This document shows, in pieces, positions 11,346 to 23,254 of a stretch of DNA of 64,000 nucleotides (within the stretch, counting starts at the first letter, position 1; each line of letters opens with the position of its first letter). This stretch comes from Macrostomum hystrix (lineage: Eukaryota; Platyhelminthes; Macrostomidae). The notes beneath the pieces are model-generated. The model had not been told where the DNA came from, searched no databases, and saw only the letters and a program-made list of their open reading frames with translations. Both the position numbers and the translations under genes were made by a program. The stretch lies in NCBI GenBank assembly GCA_950097015.1, contig CATNEN010000001.1:18108501-18172500 (forward strand), written 5' to 3'.

Positions 11346-12397
11346 TCGTTACAAACTAATCTTCTATTTGTTTCTGAAAAGTACTGAAAATTAAACATTC
11401 CTTTTTATCTTTGTTCCACAAGACCTTTTTACTTTTAAGTGAACCCCTTTTAAACATCAATTTGTCCCCACAAATGTCTCGCAATTTCTCGTAAAGCATT
11501 TACCAGTAAAATGATTTCAAAAATGCACAAATTCTTCTTGATAACATTTTTACCGATTACTTTTGCTTTTTAAGCTAGAAGCAAGGCCTATGCTTTGACA
11601 TAAAATCTCTGTTTTTTTCAATTGGTAATTTTGTTACGAGTGTTGCAAGTTTGTGACGTGAAAATTGCTTGAAATTGTGGGACGCTTTTTCCGCATTTTA
11701 AAAGTGACCCGTGGATTTCCTTTTCCGTTGCTGCCACTAGGGCCCGACGGAACAAAACTGCTGTTCTAGATGTGCGACGACAAAACGATGGGACAGGATT
11801 CTGGATGTGGTGACAATTGGACACGAGCATCCACCACACACCTGCCCTCTACACTCAGCAGAGTGGATAGGCCACGATCAGTGGATGGTCGTTTTCCCAC
11901 GGCTTAATGCTTCCTGTTGTTCCATCGTTGGGTCTGACTGGAGTTTCTCCTAGTCTTTCCTAGGCGGCCGACGCAAACGAGGATTTTTGTCGCCGCGTGT
12001 GCGGCGCAGCTGCTAGAGCGCAGCTCAATTTTAGATGCCGCAGCTTAAAATAAAAATAGGATAATACGAACTAAAGTGTAGAAATAATTATTCTACAAGG
12101 CGAAATTAAAATGTTTAAAATTTGATTTTTCGTGTTGTTGCTCAATACGAATGTATAAATGTGTAAGACCGTGGGTTAAGTGTCAGTGAATAGCAAACGA
12201 GAGGAGACCTCACTGGCTCACGCCAATATATTCATTGCCAAAGTTGAGGTGGGTGTAACCTGCACCCTAAGCACGCACACGCTGCAGCGCAAACTCCCCA
12301 CCCCAAGCAAGCCGCACATCTAATTGCATGCGCACCAACAAGTCAGACTACAATTTTTTATTCTACGGGTATGTTTGACTTTAAAAAAGTAAAATTT
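11346..12397. other. No gene recognised
   Basis: AT-rich sequence with one GC-richer patch (11720-12020). No conserved motif, tandem repeat or convincing exon was found. AATAAA on the minus strand near 12356-12361 probably serves the exon at 12398. Confidence 0.4.
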
Positions 12398-12605
12398 AGT
12401 CAAAGGAAATCAAGGAATTGTTTAAGACGATTGGTTCTCTCTTCTGGAATAAGCCGATCTTCATCTTCATCCTCTTCAGCTTTAAACTCGAACTCAATTT
12501 GAGATATGAACTCTGCTAGAGCATCGCTCAGCACACGATGATGTTGACGAGTTCGAAACGCCTTAATTTCTCGATTTAGTCGCTTCTGACTTTCCGGCCG
12601 CGGCT
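12398..12605 (-). CDS. Terminal exon of an unidentified acidic protein
   Basis: On the minus strand a good acceptor (AATTCAGTCTAG) is followed by about 67 open codons: PRPESQKRLNREIKAF, HHRVLSDALAEFISQIEFEF, an acidic run EEDEDEDRL, then NRLKQFLDFL and a stop. A minus-strand AATAAA follows about 40 bp later. The composition is that of a real helical, acidic C-terminus, not chance ORF sequence. I do not recognise the family. Short open stretches just upstream on the same strand (about 12667-12709 and 12745-12810) could be further exons, but I could not join them in phase, so the rest of the gene is unresolved. Confidence 0.4.
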
Positions 12606-14045
12606 AGACTGAATTTGCAAGACAATTTAGGTTAGGTAACAGGCCTTCATGTACGTTGTGTCCACGTGCAACTCCATATCAAATTTTAGCAGCACAAAGC
12701 GTCTGCACTTGCTAATCAAATAAAACGATCGCAGAATTACTGCCTACATGGCATACTCGAGATCTAATGAAACGTGCAGACGGTTTTAACTGACGGAAAT
12801 CCTGGTGCAGCTTTGTAATATGTAACATGTTGGATATATATGTAGTTGAAAGAAAAAATGCTATCCCATAATGCCAATGCTCATGTAAGATTTTGCTTTA
12901 TGCTTAAAGGACTAAAATATAGACTAAACTATAGCTGGTGCATGTATTCTCTAATTCAGAGAATAGGCAATAGCAAGTAATTTTCAATTTCATTGCGCTC
13001 TTTAAACACAACTTGAAGGTAACGTTTTTCCCGAAAACTGGGTAACTTTTTCATTTAACCGTTTTGTAAACTTCTGTGCCCCTCGATCTGAAGGTTTGAA
13101 AATAAAGAACGAAGCACGGTCGTTTACCCAGCAATGTTTACCCAAAGAGGTCCGCGAAGAGCAGGGATGATTTATTAATTTGTTAACTAGTTTTGAATAA
13201 AGATATTTTTGAGAATAAACTAAGTAAAAACCAATTGGCTGTAAAAATAAAGTCTAAAATATGAGAGTTTTAAGGCAATACAATTAAATATTTGGAAGAA
13301 AATATAGCTAAAATGGCACGAATTATAAATATGAAACCTTAAACATTAAAGTTTCTTAGAAGTAATTCCGACTTACCCTAATGTAATAAAATTATTGGTG
13401 GGTGGTCGTCATTTGAAATAAAAGAGTAAGTCGTCTTGAAGGCTGCAGCTTAATATACAGCTATATTTTGTAATATAATTAGTAATATTTTTTGTGATAC
13501 TTCTTTGTTTACGCTAATTAGAAAGGCCGCTTTGCTGACGCACGCGCTGGTTCCCACAGTTCATTAAATAAGACTAGGCCTAATTCCAATTCAATCTAGA
13601 GCAAAATAGTCAAAGTAGCTATATAAATTCCAATCTAACGTTCCAATATAAACTTAGTGACTAGAATCCCGATGCCGCGCGCGTGTCAGAAAACCGGTTG
13701 CAACTAGTGTTATGTTATATTTAACGAGTCAAGAGTAGTTTAAACAAATAATAAATACATAATTAATACAGAACATCCATACGAAAATACTGGTTATATG
13801 GGACGATTTAGAATAATTTAGTTAAAATGACAGTACAAAAAAAAAATTTAGACTCTAATAACAATTTCAAACAGATTAATTATTTACGTATTACTTTCCC
13901 GATTGAAATTTACATTCACATTCACATTCAAACAAGAGTATTGTAACTTGAAAAATAAACAATCATTTATAGCGAAACTTAACAGATCTTCTGATGCAAC
14001 TAAGATAACGTTCCAAAAATACAATCTATTTTTGTCAATGCATAA
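12606..14045. other. AT-rich interval, no resolved gene
   Basis: Apart from possible exons noted for the 12.4-kb gene, only AT-rich sequence is visible, plus a short run of ACATTC repeats near 13912-13930. Confidence 0.4.
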
Positions 14046-14050
14046 GTGAA

Positions 14051-15548
14051 TTACACAGTTTTGAAGTTTGCTCCTATCTCCGCAGTGTATTTTCTTGTAG
14101 TTTCACAAATAGGGGTCAGCCGTCCAGACCCTACCTTCGGCCCTGAGCCCAGGCCCAGAGTCGCCCTCAGCCGGTGCCGACACCGCTCCCTGGGCCGTGG
14201 GAGGGGCGCTCGAAGGGCCCTACTCGATAGAGCAGGGCAACTCCGAGGCCTCCCCGGTAGCCCTTGGTTGCGGCGCCCGCTCCGGTGGGCCAATGCGCAT
14301 CTCAGTGCGCTGCTGGGCCACCTTGGCAGTTCGCACCGCCTCGGAGGCCCGCTGGAGAAGGCCCCGGCGCTTGGTGACGCGGGCGGGGCGACGCTCAGAG
14401 CTGCCAGCGATCGCGCGCTCGGGCCTCTTTTGGCGAGACGACTGGGCCCAGCCCCAGTCCCAGCCTCGGGGTCCGAGGACCCTTCAGTGGCCGGTACGGT
14501 GGTGGGCCCGGTCTGACCTCGAGTTTTGTCAGCCTCGAAGGCGAAGATTTTGGTCTTCCACAGACCAATACAGATGTTAGCGCCATCCGGGTAACGACGT
14601 GTCCACTTCTCGTACAGGCCCAGAATGGCGGTGAAACCAGTGCCGTCGGGGCGCAAGATCGTGCGGTGCACGATTAGGCCCGCTGACGGCAGCTCCCGGT
14701 TCATCGCGATGAGGCCCATGCGGAGGTCCTCAGCGCTGGTGACGACACTTTTCGCCGGGACGAAAATACGGTGTCGTTTAGTCTTTGGCGGCTCGTTTTC
14801 TCGAAGGAAATCGAGGCCAGCCGCCCAGCTCTGCGTGGGCAGCAGCTCCAGGAGCCGCCGCCATGACTCTGCATCGCCGGGCCAGACGACGAAGCACGAT
14901 TCCCTGGTAGCGCTTGCGCCGACCGCCAGGGGCTCGCCCTTCAATTGGAGTTGCCACAGCATAGCGTCTATGTTGTGGCAGATGTCGGTGAGCTGTTCGC
15001 CGCTCAGCCGTTTTCCGTCTCTGCCGGTGATGACAACGGCAGGTTGCCTACGCGCGATGGCGGCGTTGGTGGCACGCGGTCCCGGGCCCTGTCCGGTGGC
15101 GTCCCCACCCTCAGGATCTGCGTCGGCGGTCGGCACGGGGCCCTCCGCCTCCACTTCTCCTTCGGGCCGAGCCGCCGGCCGGATGGGCACCGGGACCTCC
15201 TTGGCCCGCGACCCTGGCCTCGGGGCGTCGTGGGCTCCACCCTGTGCAGGAGCCTGGGCAGGAGGCGCAAGGCTCCCCGCCCTAGCCCCCGCCCTAGGCA
15301 GAGCCCCTTCGGCCCCCCCGGCCTTGGCCCGGTCCTCGGTCAATGGAGCCGACTTGCCGTGGGCCTTCAGGCGCCTACGCCTCTTCGCCGCTCCAGAGGT
15401 TGTGGAGCGCTTAGCGCCCCGATCATCGCGCGAGATGGGCAGCGCGGCATTGGTGGCAGTCGCAGGGCCAGGCCCGGGCGCCACAGCGTGTATGACCGCA
15501 GGCACAATGGTGTCCTCGGCCGGAGCAGAATTTGGGCTGGAAGCCATT
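14051..15548 (-). CDS. Retroelement ORF, DUF4780-like
   Basis: A long GC-rich minus-strand ORF; the first ATG is at 15548, just after a good acceptor (TTTCTTTGCAG). The N-terminal third is low-complexity Pro/Ala/Arg sequence. The middle is folded: SGEQLTDICHNIDAMLWQL, FVVWPGDAESWRRLLELLP, then RIFVPAKSVVTSAEDL, SAGLIVHRTILRPDG and ICIGLWKTKIFAF. The last part resembles DUF4780, a domain found in gag/ORF1-like proteins of insect and other invertebrate retroelements. The final 140 codons are low complexity and may be out of frame. No reverse transcriptase is adjacent. The GC content contrasts sharply with AT-rich flanks. A nucleic-acid-binding role is inference from the family. Confidence 0.45.
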
Positions 15549-15819
15549 TTAGCTGCAAAGAAAGAGGGGCTTCCTGTAGACACAGGCAGGAATAACCCAC
15601 TCAGCCGCGATCCCAAAGCTGAGCGGGGGCAGCCAAAAAAGACAAGTTACAACCCGGGGTGGGATGCCAGAGCCACCGGGAGGAACCGTAGGAGGCCAGA
15701 CTACTCCCTGGTCAAGCGTCCATCAGCACGGTCAACACTGGGACATTGGAGGGCGCTATTGAGCCAGCGCCGAGGCCTGCGGACTGGCCGTATACCCTGT
15801 TGAGGTCAAAGGGTGACAC

Positions 15820-17215
15820 CCTGAAACATGATACATGAAAGCAACTGCGAGTTATTCAAGGTTTAAGTGTGTTTCGTATCTCCGTAGTGTATTTTGGGAG
15901 CCAGCTTGACATTCGCAGGCAGAAACTTCTACTACATCAATCGCAATGAAACTTTACAAAACCTCTGATGCAATCGAGTTGATTAGATGTGTAAAGTTTC
16001 AGACTGATACATGAAAGCGTCTGCGAGTTATTCAATGTTAAAGTGTGTTTCGTATCTCCGTAGTGTATTTTTGGGAGCCAGCTTGACATTCGCAGGCAAT
16101 ATAATTGATTAAAGCAGCAGCTAGTGCTTAAAAAATTCGAAATGAAACTAAGAAAATGAGAATATATATTCTATAGTATAACGGAGTATCGGCAGAGAAA
16201 AACGTATTTAACGAGATGTGAACAAAAACAATAATTGAAACAAAGCTCTGGATACAAGCGATCTATAGAGTTGAGATAAGTCGGTTAGTGAGCGATTCGT
16301 TTTTATTCAATAAACGTTTTTATTGAAAGCTGGATCGCAATAGAAACAGACAAGTCCCTACTGTGTCACGTAGTAATTTTGGATATCTTCCAGATGTACG
16401 CTCGCGCATTTCTCAGTAGTGACAAATCCGTCGGAAACAGGCTTTTGCCTAGCATAATGCTGCGCCCGTACAGACAGGTAAGTATGCCACAACTACTCGA
16501 GCCGCTTTGCTCAACCACGCCAGCGTAAAAAGTGGGGTGATCAAACTCGTGTAATCCCACTCCACATCGTACAGCGCCTTGTAGAGTATCGTATTGAAGA
16601 AGATGGCTGGAAAAGAAAACTGCGAAATCATAGCTCACAAATGTTTAGAAACATGCAGTGCCACGATTAAATCCTTAAATGTAGCATTTCTTCACGTACT
16701 TAAATTGTTGCAAAATACTTTGAAAGTCTTCTTCAATAGGTGAACTGAATATGGACAACGAATTCAACTTAAAAACTAAGCGAAGTGGGAGGCTGATGTG
16801 AAGCAGAAAGAAATGGCTTACCGTGTACATTGTAATCAGAGTATCTTGTATATTCTGATCTGATTCTGATATTGCCTGCGAATGTCAAGCTGGCTCCCAA
16901 AAATACACTACGGAGATACGAAACACACTTTAACATTGAATAACTCGCAGACGCTTTCATGTATCAGCCTGAAACTTTACACATCTAATCAACTCGATTG
17001 CATCAGAGGTTTTGTAAAGTTTCATTGCGATTGATGTAGTAGAAGTTTCTGCCTGCGAATGTCAAGCTGGTTCCCAAAAATACACTACGGAGATACGAAA
17101 CACAATTTAACCTTGAATAACTCGCAGTCGCTTTCATTTATCAGTCTGAAACTTTACACATCTAATAAACTCGATTGTATCAGAGGTTTTGTAAATTTTC
17201 ATTGCGATTGATGTG
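15820..17215. mobile_element. Foldback element with long inverted arms
   Basis: The left arm (about 15820-16100) and right arm (about 16865-17215) are inverted copies built from a shared unit containing TATCTCCGTAGTGTATTTT, GCCAGCTTGACATTCGCAGG and CAATCGAGTTGATTAGATG. Each arm carries about two partial units. The 750-bp centre is not repeated and holds weak exon-like sequence. This is the layout of a foldback or long-TIR non-autonomous DNA transposon. Confidence 0.65.
16394..16660 (+). other. Possible two-exon small ORF inside foldback element
   Basis: ATG at 16394 opens MYARAFLSSDKSVGN and ends in a consensus donor CAG|GTAAGT at 16486. An 83-bp intron ends CGTACAG, and the frame continues in phase (RLVEYRIEEDGWKRK) to a TAA near 16667. 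The opposite strand is also open (IFFNTILYKALYDVEW), so only one of the two can be real. Not recognised. Confidence 0.25.
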
Positions 17216-17300
17216 CTCTAGGGCTCTCTCTTCAATATTCTCCACTGTAATGTTACACTCTCACTATTACCCTTTAGTTACCAAAAGTTACTATTTATTA

Positions 17301-18903
17301 CTATAGCTTTTGTTAGGCTATCTCAGCCTTTGGGCATTCAAACTCAGCCAGCCCATCTTGTCACTGCGGTTTTTTTACTGAAGCTGCTAATTTTTACCAT
17401 AGACATGCATTTTAAGACCATGCTTTCTCAGCTTGGGACGAGCAATCTCAGCCAAAATATAAGTTATATGTTATTCTGTCTATAGTTTTGCTAACATTTT
17501 TAAACAGTCTATTTACAATAGAAAAACTGGGTAACAGAAAACAGAGTATGGGATGGGATATATAGAGCAACTTTGAAAATGGCTACCAGAGACGATCAGT
17601 TAACAGGCTATTTCAGTTTAGTTGAAAGGTACCTCCTGGATGCATTGTGGGAAGCTCAGGTTGCAGTGAATTTCCCACCTGGCTACCTTCATTGACGTCA
17701 CAACTTGCAAAGAGTCTCGGCCCACTCGCTACAGCAGAAAAATGCGCCATTCCACGCAGGTGACTCCATCAGGTCGGCCACCAGCTTCTTCCTCCACCAG
17801 TGCGGGGTCAGCGAGCTGCAGCTTGATCAAAGCCTTCACTGCACTATGAGTCATCTCACACGGGTTGAGAAACGGCGAGTAAGCGGGCAGCAGCTGAATT
17901 TCAAACTGATGGCGGTGCTGCTCCGGCACTGTCACACCGCGATGAAAGCTTGGACCATCGCAGACTATGACGACTCTGGCGTTGCTGATTTCCGCGATGA
18001 CTTGCTCCACGAGGTCATTGATGAATTGTTGAAACCTCTCCTTTGTCTGGCCTCCTCTAAAAAACTCACTCTTCACCAACCCAAGAGCAGATGACACGGC
18101 CAGACAGATGGAAAGATTTGGACCCCTCTGTGTTGGGCAACGCCGTCTCACTGGCTGACCCCGTCGCGACCTTCCCTGTGATCTGCGCGTCCAGAGGTTG
18201 TACCCCGTCTCGTCTATATAGATTACCACCGTATCCAGTTGCAGTCCCGCCATGAATAGCGCATACTCGCGTCGCTTCTCTATCACCGCGGGAGAGTTCG
18301 CGCTCAATCGAATGTCGCAGTTCTTAGTGGCAATCTTAAATGTATACAGGGCTCCATCCAGAGCTCTGGCTGTTGTCTTAATGGAGACCGGTGGCTTGTC
18401 TGGAAGCTGAGCAGCGAGATTAGTCTGCAATGCTTTCAGTGTCGCCATCGGATTTTCATTCAAGAGGCCGATGAGCACTTGGCGCATCTCCTCGTCCAGC
18501 TTGCAAGAGCCAATCTTCCGGCCTCCGCGCTGAAGAGCATCAATCCGACCTGTAGCTTCAAAAGTGGCAATGATGTGGCGAGCGGTTTTCAATTTGATGC
18601 CAAGAATTGTAGCGGCTAGCAAATATCCTGTCCTTCCGTCCACGCGGAGATCAAGCGTCTTCTATCAACGTTGCTGGTTGCCCTCATTTTGGCGGAACAG
18701 CTTCAAATGTTAACAAAACTATAGACAGAATAACATAGAACTTATATGTTGGCTGAGATTGCTCGTCCCAAGCTGAGATAGCATGGTCTTAAAATGCATG
18801 TCTATGGAAAAAATTAGCAGCTTCAGTAAAAAAACCGCAGTGACAAGATGGGCTGGCTGAGTTTGAATGCCCATAGGCTGAGATAGCCTGACAAAAGCTA
18901 TAG
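17301..18903 (-). mobile_element. Complete Tc1/IS630-type DNA transposon
   Basis: The ends are inverted repeats of about 199 bp (17301-17499 and 18705-18903) starting CTATAGCTTTTGT, with only scattered mismatches. Both sides are flanked by TA (17299-17300 and 18904-18905), the target duplication expected for the Tc1/mariner/IS630 superfamily. The 1.6-kb element contains one transposase gene on the minus strand. Confidence 0.85.
17729..18687 (-). pseudogene. IS630/Tc1-type transposase, one frameshift
   Basis: The ATG at 18687 reads MRATSNVDRRRLISAWTEG, then a one-base loss near 18622-18628 shifts the frame. From there the ORF runs with HTH residues (YLLAATILGIKLKTARHII, RGGRK) and an RNase H-like DDE domain: VIYIDETGYNLWTRR (first D), VVIVCDGPSFHRG (second D), LLPAYSPFLNPCEM (E). 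These are the three catalytic acidic residues of IS630/Tc1 transposases, which cut and paste the element at TA. The C-terminus ends shortly after the E and another shift is possible there. Length is near the usual 300-340 aa. Apart from the N-terminal shift the gene looks recent. Confidence 0.8.
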
Positions 18904-18905
18904 TA

Positions 18906-21090
18906 GTGCTGCCACCAAGCAGAAGGAACTGCTATCTAAGGAATGTTCCGAAGATATTCCTTATTTACACATTTTTCCTTTAGGGTAGCGTTTCTATCTC
19001 TCTCTCTTATACGTGTAAACGTGGCCTGAGAGGTCTTTTAGCACCGGTTATGCACTTAATCCGTCAGGCGTACCTGTGGATTAGAGGGTCACAGCAATAG
19101 GCCTTTGAAACACCTATGGATAAACTCCGAAATTCGGGTATTACTTTCCGAACGTACTTCTTCGGGAATTACTCGACTGGTTATCCACTGAATATCCTAT
19201 TCAGGTCAGCTGTTATATATCCTCTGAGCTCTCTTGTTCAGTTAAATCTATCTCCTTCTCTGAACACTCTGTTCAGGTATAGATCCTAATAAAAACTAAC
19301 TCTTAAACATTTGCTATATTCGTTCACTTGTTTGTAATGAAGGTTGTCCCGAAGGCATACGAGGGTTAATTTTCTCTCTAAAAACCCTCCCCTTATATAG
19401 CATTTTATTTGCGGTTATAAACAAAATTTTTATTACAAGAATATATTTTGGATTTATTCAAATCCAAACATTTAAACAAATTTTATTGAGAACATATTTT
19501 TACAATTTTAACCAATTTATTCGGAAAATATTCTTTGGATTATAACAAATTGTCATTTGCGTAAATTTAACTTACGAAGAATTAATATTTTTAGAGGCCT
19601 ATTACGGAATGGCATCGATTTAATCGGGAGAAAAGGTAGCACTTTCTTACGATTAGATCGGTCAGATGGCATGCCAAATGCCACGATGGCAGGTCATTCT
19701 TCCGATTAAAAGCGAACTCTATTGAAAACCATTGGGCAGGAATTGGCGCGCGATTTAAAACCAGAGACAAGAAAAGCGAGCAACATACCGATATGTAGAA
19801 GCAGCAGAGCAGAGTATCAATTTAAATCGCGGCATTATTTGGTGCATTCATATTACATATTGCTACTTGTCTTTTATAGTACGAGTACTATAATATAGGC
19901 CCTGATTGCAATGCTTAGGTTATGAATATCATGCTGTGGACTCAATGTTTTCATTGATTGTAATTTGTATCTAGTAGCCTATGGCATTTATTGCTCAATA
20001 GAATAAATTGTGAGGCTATATGAGACCTAGCCCTAGCCTAGGCCAAGCCCTGACAATGACAAGTGGCAATAATAGGCCTAGGGTCTTGACTTGAACTTAC
20101 CTATGCATTATTCTATTGAGCCTCTTAAGTTAGACCTATGATGTCCTCCCTTTCTTCCATGTTGTTATATTTTGCTAGGATCTAGACTAGACTAGACTAT
20201 GCATATGATCAATATCCATTAATCAATAAAATAGGCTATATAAATATAATTTCCTAAGACTTCATTTATACCATTGCATTGCCTTCCTTCATATGTCATA
20301 TTCATAATAATGGCAATTTAGCCAAGCTTTATACCGGCCAAGCCGGCAGCAGGCAGGTCAAGGTACTGGCCAGGCCTGAGTCGTCTGCGTAGTCTGGACT
20401 GGCGCTAATGGGACCAATTTTTTGTATTTTATAACATTTTGCTACTCATTTTCTAAATGTTTAGTCTTTAGGTTAGACAAATATATAATATAATAGGCCC
20501 TAATGCCCTACTAGGCCTATTAGTATATTTTAATTGCCTAGCCCACAATTTTTATTAGCCAAGTTCCTAGCCTATATTACAACTTGCTATTGTTTTTTAA
20601 TATTATCTGTGACTATTTTCTTGCTACTTTATCTCTGGCTCTAATACGTTATAGATTCTTATTTCCTTTCTTTTATTTTTTCTTGCTACTTTGCTATATT
20701 TGTTTTTTTTCTATATTAATCCCTATAACCTTCTTATTGCTTTGCCCTCTTGACTTTCTTGTTATCTCTCCTTCTATGCCTTTTATACTACCTAGCTAAT
20801 TATTAGGCTGGAGAAAAATATTTACTTTCAAACTACTATGCCATCCTTATCTTCTTATTGCCTTACCTATATTATCTTATTATCTCCACCTTCCTAACCC
20901 TTCTTAGGCCTATTGTTATACCATCTGCTAGATTCTATAATAGCCTCACTTTCTCCACCTTAATTACTGGACTATTCTGTCAAACCTTTTTACTATCTTT
21001 ACATTCTATGGCTTCTTACTGCCTCATCCTTCCGACTTTGCTGCCTTGCTTTCCCACTTTGCTGCCTCACCCTTCCTACCTTGCCTAGCC
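18906..21090. other. AT-rich interval upstream of the KDZ copy
   Basis: No exon recognised. 19600-19780 and 32140-32340 share an ordered set of motifs (GATTAGATCGG, then GATTAAAAG, then GGCGCG) and may be relics of one repeat. From about 20450 the sequence becomes rich in AGGCCTA and then in pyrimidines. Confidence 0.4.
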
Positions 21091-21880
21091 CTTACCTTTG
21101 CCTTTCCCACTGCCTCACCCTCCCCACATTTTAGCTGACTCGCCCTCCCCACCTTTTAGCTGCTTCACCCTCCCCACCTTTTAGCTGTCTTGCCCTCCCC
21201 ACCTTGATGTCTCGCCCTCCCTACCTTGTTGTCTCACCCACCCCACCTTCTTGATGTCTCGCCCTCCCCACCTTCTTGATGTCTTGCCCTCCCCACCATG
21301 TTGTCTCGTCCTCCCCACCTTGTTGCCTTGCCCTCCCGCCTTTTAGCTATCTTACCCTCCCCACCTTCTTGATGTCTCGCCCTCCCCACCTTGCTGTCTC
21401 GCCCTCCCACCTTTTAGCTGCCTCGCCTTCCACCTCGTTGCCCCGCCATCCTCACCTTGTTGCCTCGCCCTCCCCACCTTCTTGTTGCCTCGCCCTCCTC
21501 ACCTTCTTGTTGCCTCGCCCTCCCCACCTTGCTGCCTCGCCCTCCCCACCTTGCTGCCTAGCCCTCCCCACCTTGCTGCCTCGCCCTCCCCACCTTGCTG
21601 CCTAGCCCTCCCCACCTTGTTGCCTCGGCCTCCCCACCTTTCGGCTGCCTCGCCCTCCCCACCTTGTTGCCTCGCCCTCCCCACCTCTTAGCTGCCTCGT
21701 CCTCCCCACCTTTCAGCTGCCTTGCTCTCCCCCCCTTGCTGTCTCGCCGTCCCCACCCCACCTTCTTGCTGCCTCGCCCTCCCCACCATTTATCTGCCCC
21801 GCCCTCCCCACCTTGCTGTCTCGCCGTCCCCACCTTGATGCCTCTCCCTCCCCACCTTGGTGTCTCACCATCCACTCACC
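21090..21880 (+). repeat. Pyrimidine-rich minisatellite
   Basis: Imperfect tandem copies of a unit of about 22 bp based on CTCGCCCTCCCCACCTTGCT, most regular at 21470-21860. It ends about 120 bp before the acceptor of the first recognisable KDZ exon, so it probably lies in an intron or the 5' region of that element. Pro-rich plus-strand and Gly/Arg-rich minus-strand ORFs here are repeat artefacts. Confidence 0.9.
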
Positions 21881-21996
21881 CCGACAGCCGATTCATTTTT
21901 TTCTTTATCGCCGTCTCTGCCTGCATTTTTATTCGCCATTTCTTCTCACGGCCGTGTTTTTCGTCTCATGGTATACCTTTAGTGTTTTCCTTCCAG

Positions 21997-23175
21997 GGTC
22001 GCTCAAGGAAGCACATTAAAGTGCGTATAAATGGTCGCACAAAGCTGCTTAAAACCATTGGATGCGGTGGTGTTTTAAAAAAGACCCTTACGCATGCTCA
22101 GGTGCTAGACAGAGCTGCGCCAAGTGTTCCAGACTGCCCAGAGGAAGTTGTCTTTCCGGCTGACAACAATGGCAAGGAGCCATGTGACTGGGAGGATGTT
22201 CTTGCTGCATTTTTGAAGGCTACAAAAGCCGGAACTTGTGCAGAATGCTCAGCACCGGCCTCTACTTACTGCGCACAGTGTGCGTCGTTTTTCTGCGACA
22301 TTTGTACCAGTGGTCGTCATGCAGGCTTGGTGCATGCACTGTACCAGGTAAGTTTATTTTATGATGGACATTAAATGTATCTACATGACTGTTTGTTTTA
22401 GCTTCATTGTCTTGAAAAGTTTGTGAAAAATACAACATGCCTCGAAATGGTGTCATTGCTTTTCCAGAACGGTGTGGCCCTGTGCCGTAGGATCGACTTT
22501 CTATGTGGCTGCTCACCCCTTTCATCCTCCTTAAAAGTGCAGCTTGTGGACAAATCTGTCTGCAAGCGGCCAGACAGACCAGCTCGGCCTTGTCTGAGTC
22601 AGGAGACCAGGCTAATCCAAGATAACCCTAATCTTGGCAAAAGACTGATGCCCGCGGTCGCAAGTCCGCTGGGGCGTCCATCTTCAGGATGCTTAACACT
22701 TTGATGCCCGCCGACGCAAGTCCGCTGAGGCGTCCATCCAGCTTATGGAGGAAAGTAGTTTTCGCAATCGCCATACTTCCTTATGAAATAAATGTTTCAT
22801 TGTCATTCAGTTCTTTTGATTTTGTGGCTTCTCTACTATAGGTCGGAAAATCTCTACTATATGTCGGAAAAATGTGTCATCAGCAATAAAATTCTAGACG
22901 TTGTATGAGTGAAGCGAAAAGACAATTTTATGGTAACGTTATTCTTCCAAAAATCACTGTAGGTTACCATTCGGCGCAGATCGATGCATGTGACAGTCAT
23001 CACTGTCCGTAGTTTCTTGTGGCCAGAAACTTTTTACCTTTGTCCGACCGCAGCATGACATTTGCGTCTTTCGAGCTGCTTTTGATATTCCATCATGATC
23101 AATGAAATCACCTCTCTGTCGAAAGCGTGCGCTGTCGTTTAGAATCGACGGCTAATTTTTGGGCAACTCGGAGGT
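21997..23175 (+). pseudogene. Decayed KDZ transposase, copy 1
   Basis: Exon 21997-22347 (acceptor TTCCAG, donor CAG|GTAAGT) is open for 117 codons: GRSRKHIKVRINGRTKLLK, then a cysteine cluster CAECSAPASTYCAQCASFFC with a following CD-CTS-RH. A second exon starts at 22468 (NGVALCRRIDFLCGCSP) and matches the next exon of the copy at 58.5 kb, but is cut near 22555 by about 415 bp of foreign sequence. The homologous third exon resumes at about 22990-23170 with stops and shifts. KDZ (Kyakuja-Dileera-Zisupton) elements encode a cysteine-cluster region ahead of the DDE transposase; nothing of the catalytic part is visible here. Divergence from the 58-kb copy is substantial, so these are two old lineages rather than a fresh duplication. 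Confidence 0.75.
22556..22972 (+). mobile_element. Insertion inside the KDZ pseudogene
   Basis: Sequence absent from the homologous 58-kb copy. It includes two tandem copies of a GATGCCCGC...CGCAAGTCCGCTG...GGCGTCCATC unit (about 22644-22735) and an AATAAA at 22787, suggesting a short retroposed insert. Ends are approximate. Confidence 0.45.
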
Positions 23176-23254
23176 ATGAATTAAAATAGTATACATTTAA
23201 AAGATTTTTATACAGCTATGTTACATAGCTGTATAAAACATAGCGCCTATGTTT

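Noticed and set aside
14625-15803. 392-codon plus-strand ORF opposite the retroelement ORF
   Set aside because: Low-complexity antisense of a GC-rich gene; folded motifs are on the minus strand only.
21276-21875. Proline-rich and Gly/Arg-rich ORFs
   Set aside because: Translations of the pyrimidine minisatellite; no start context or homology.
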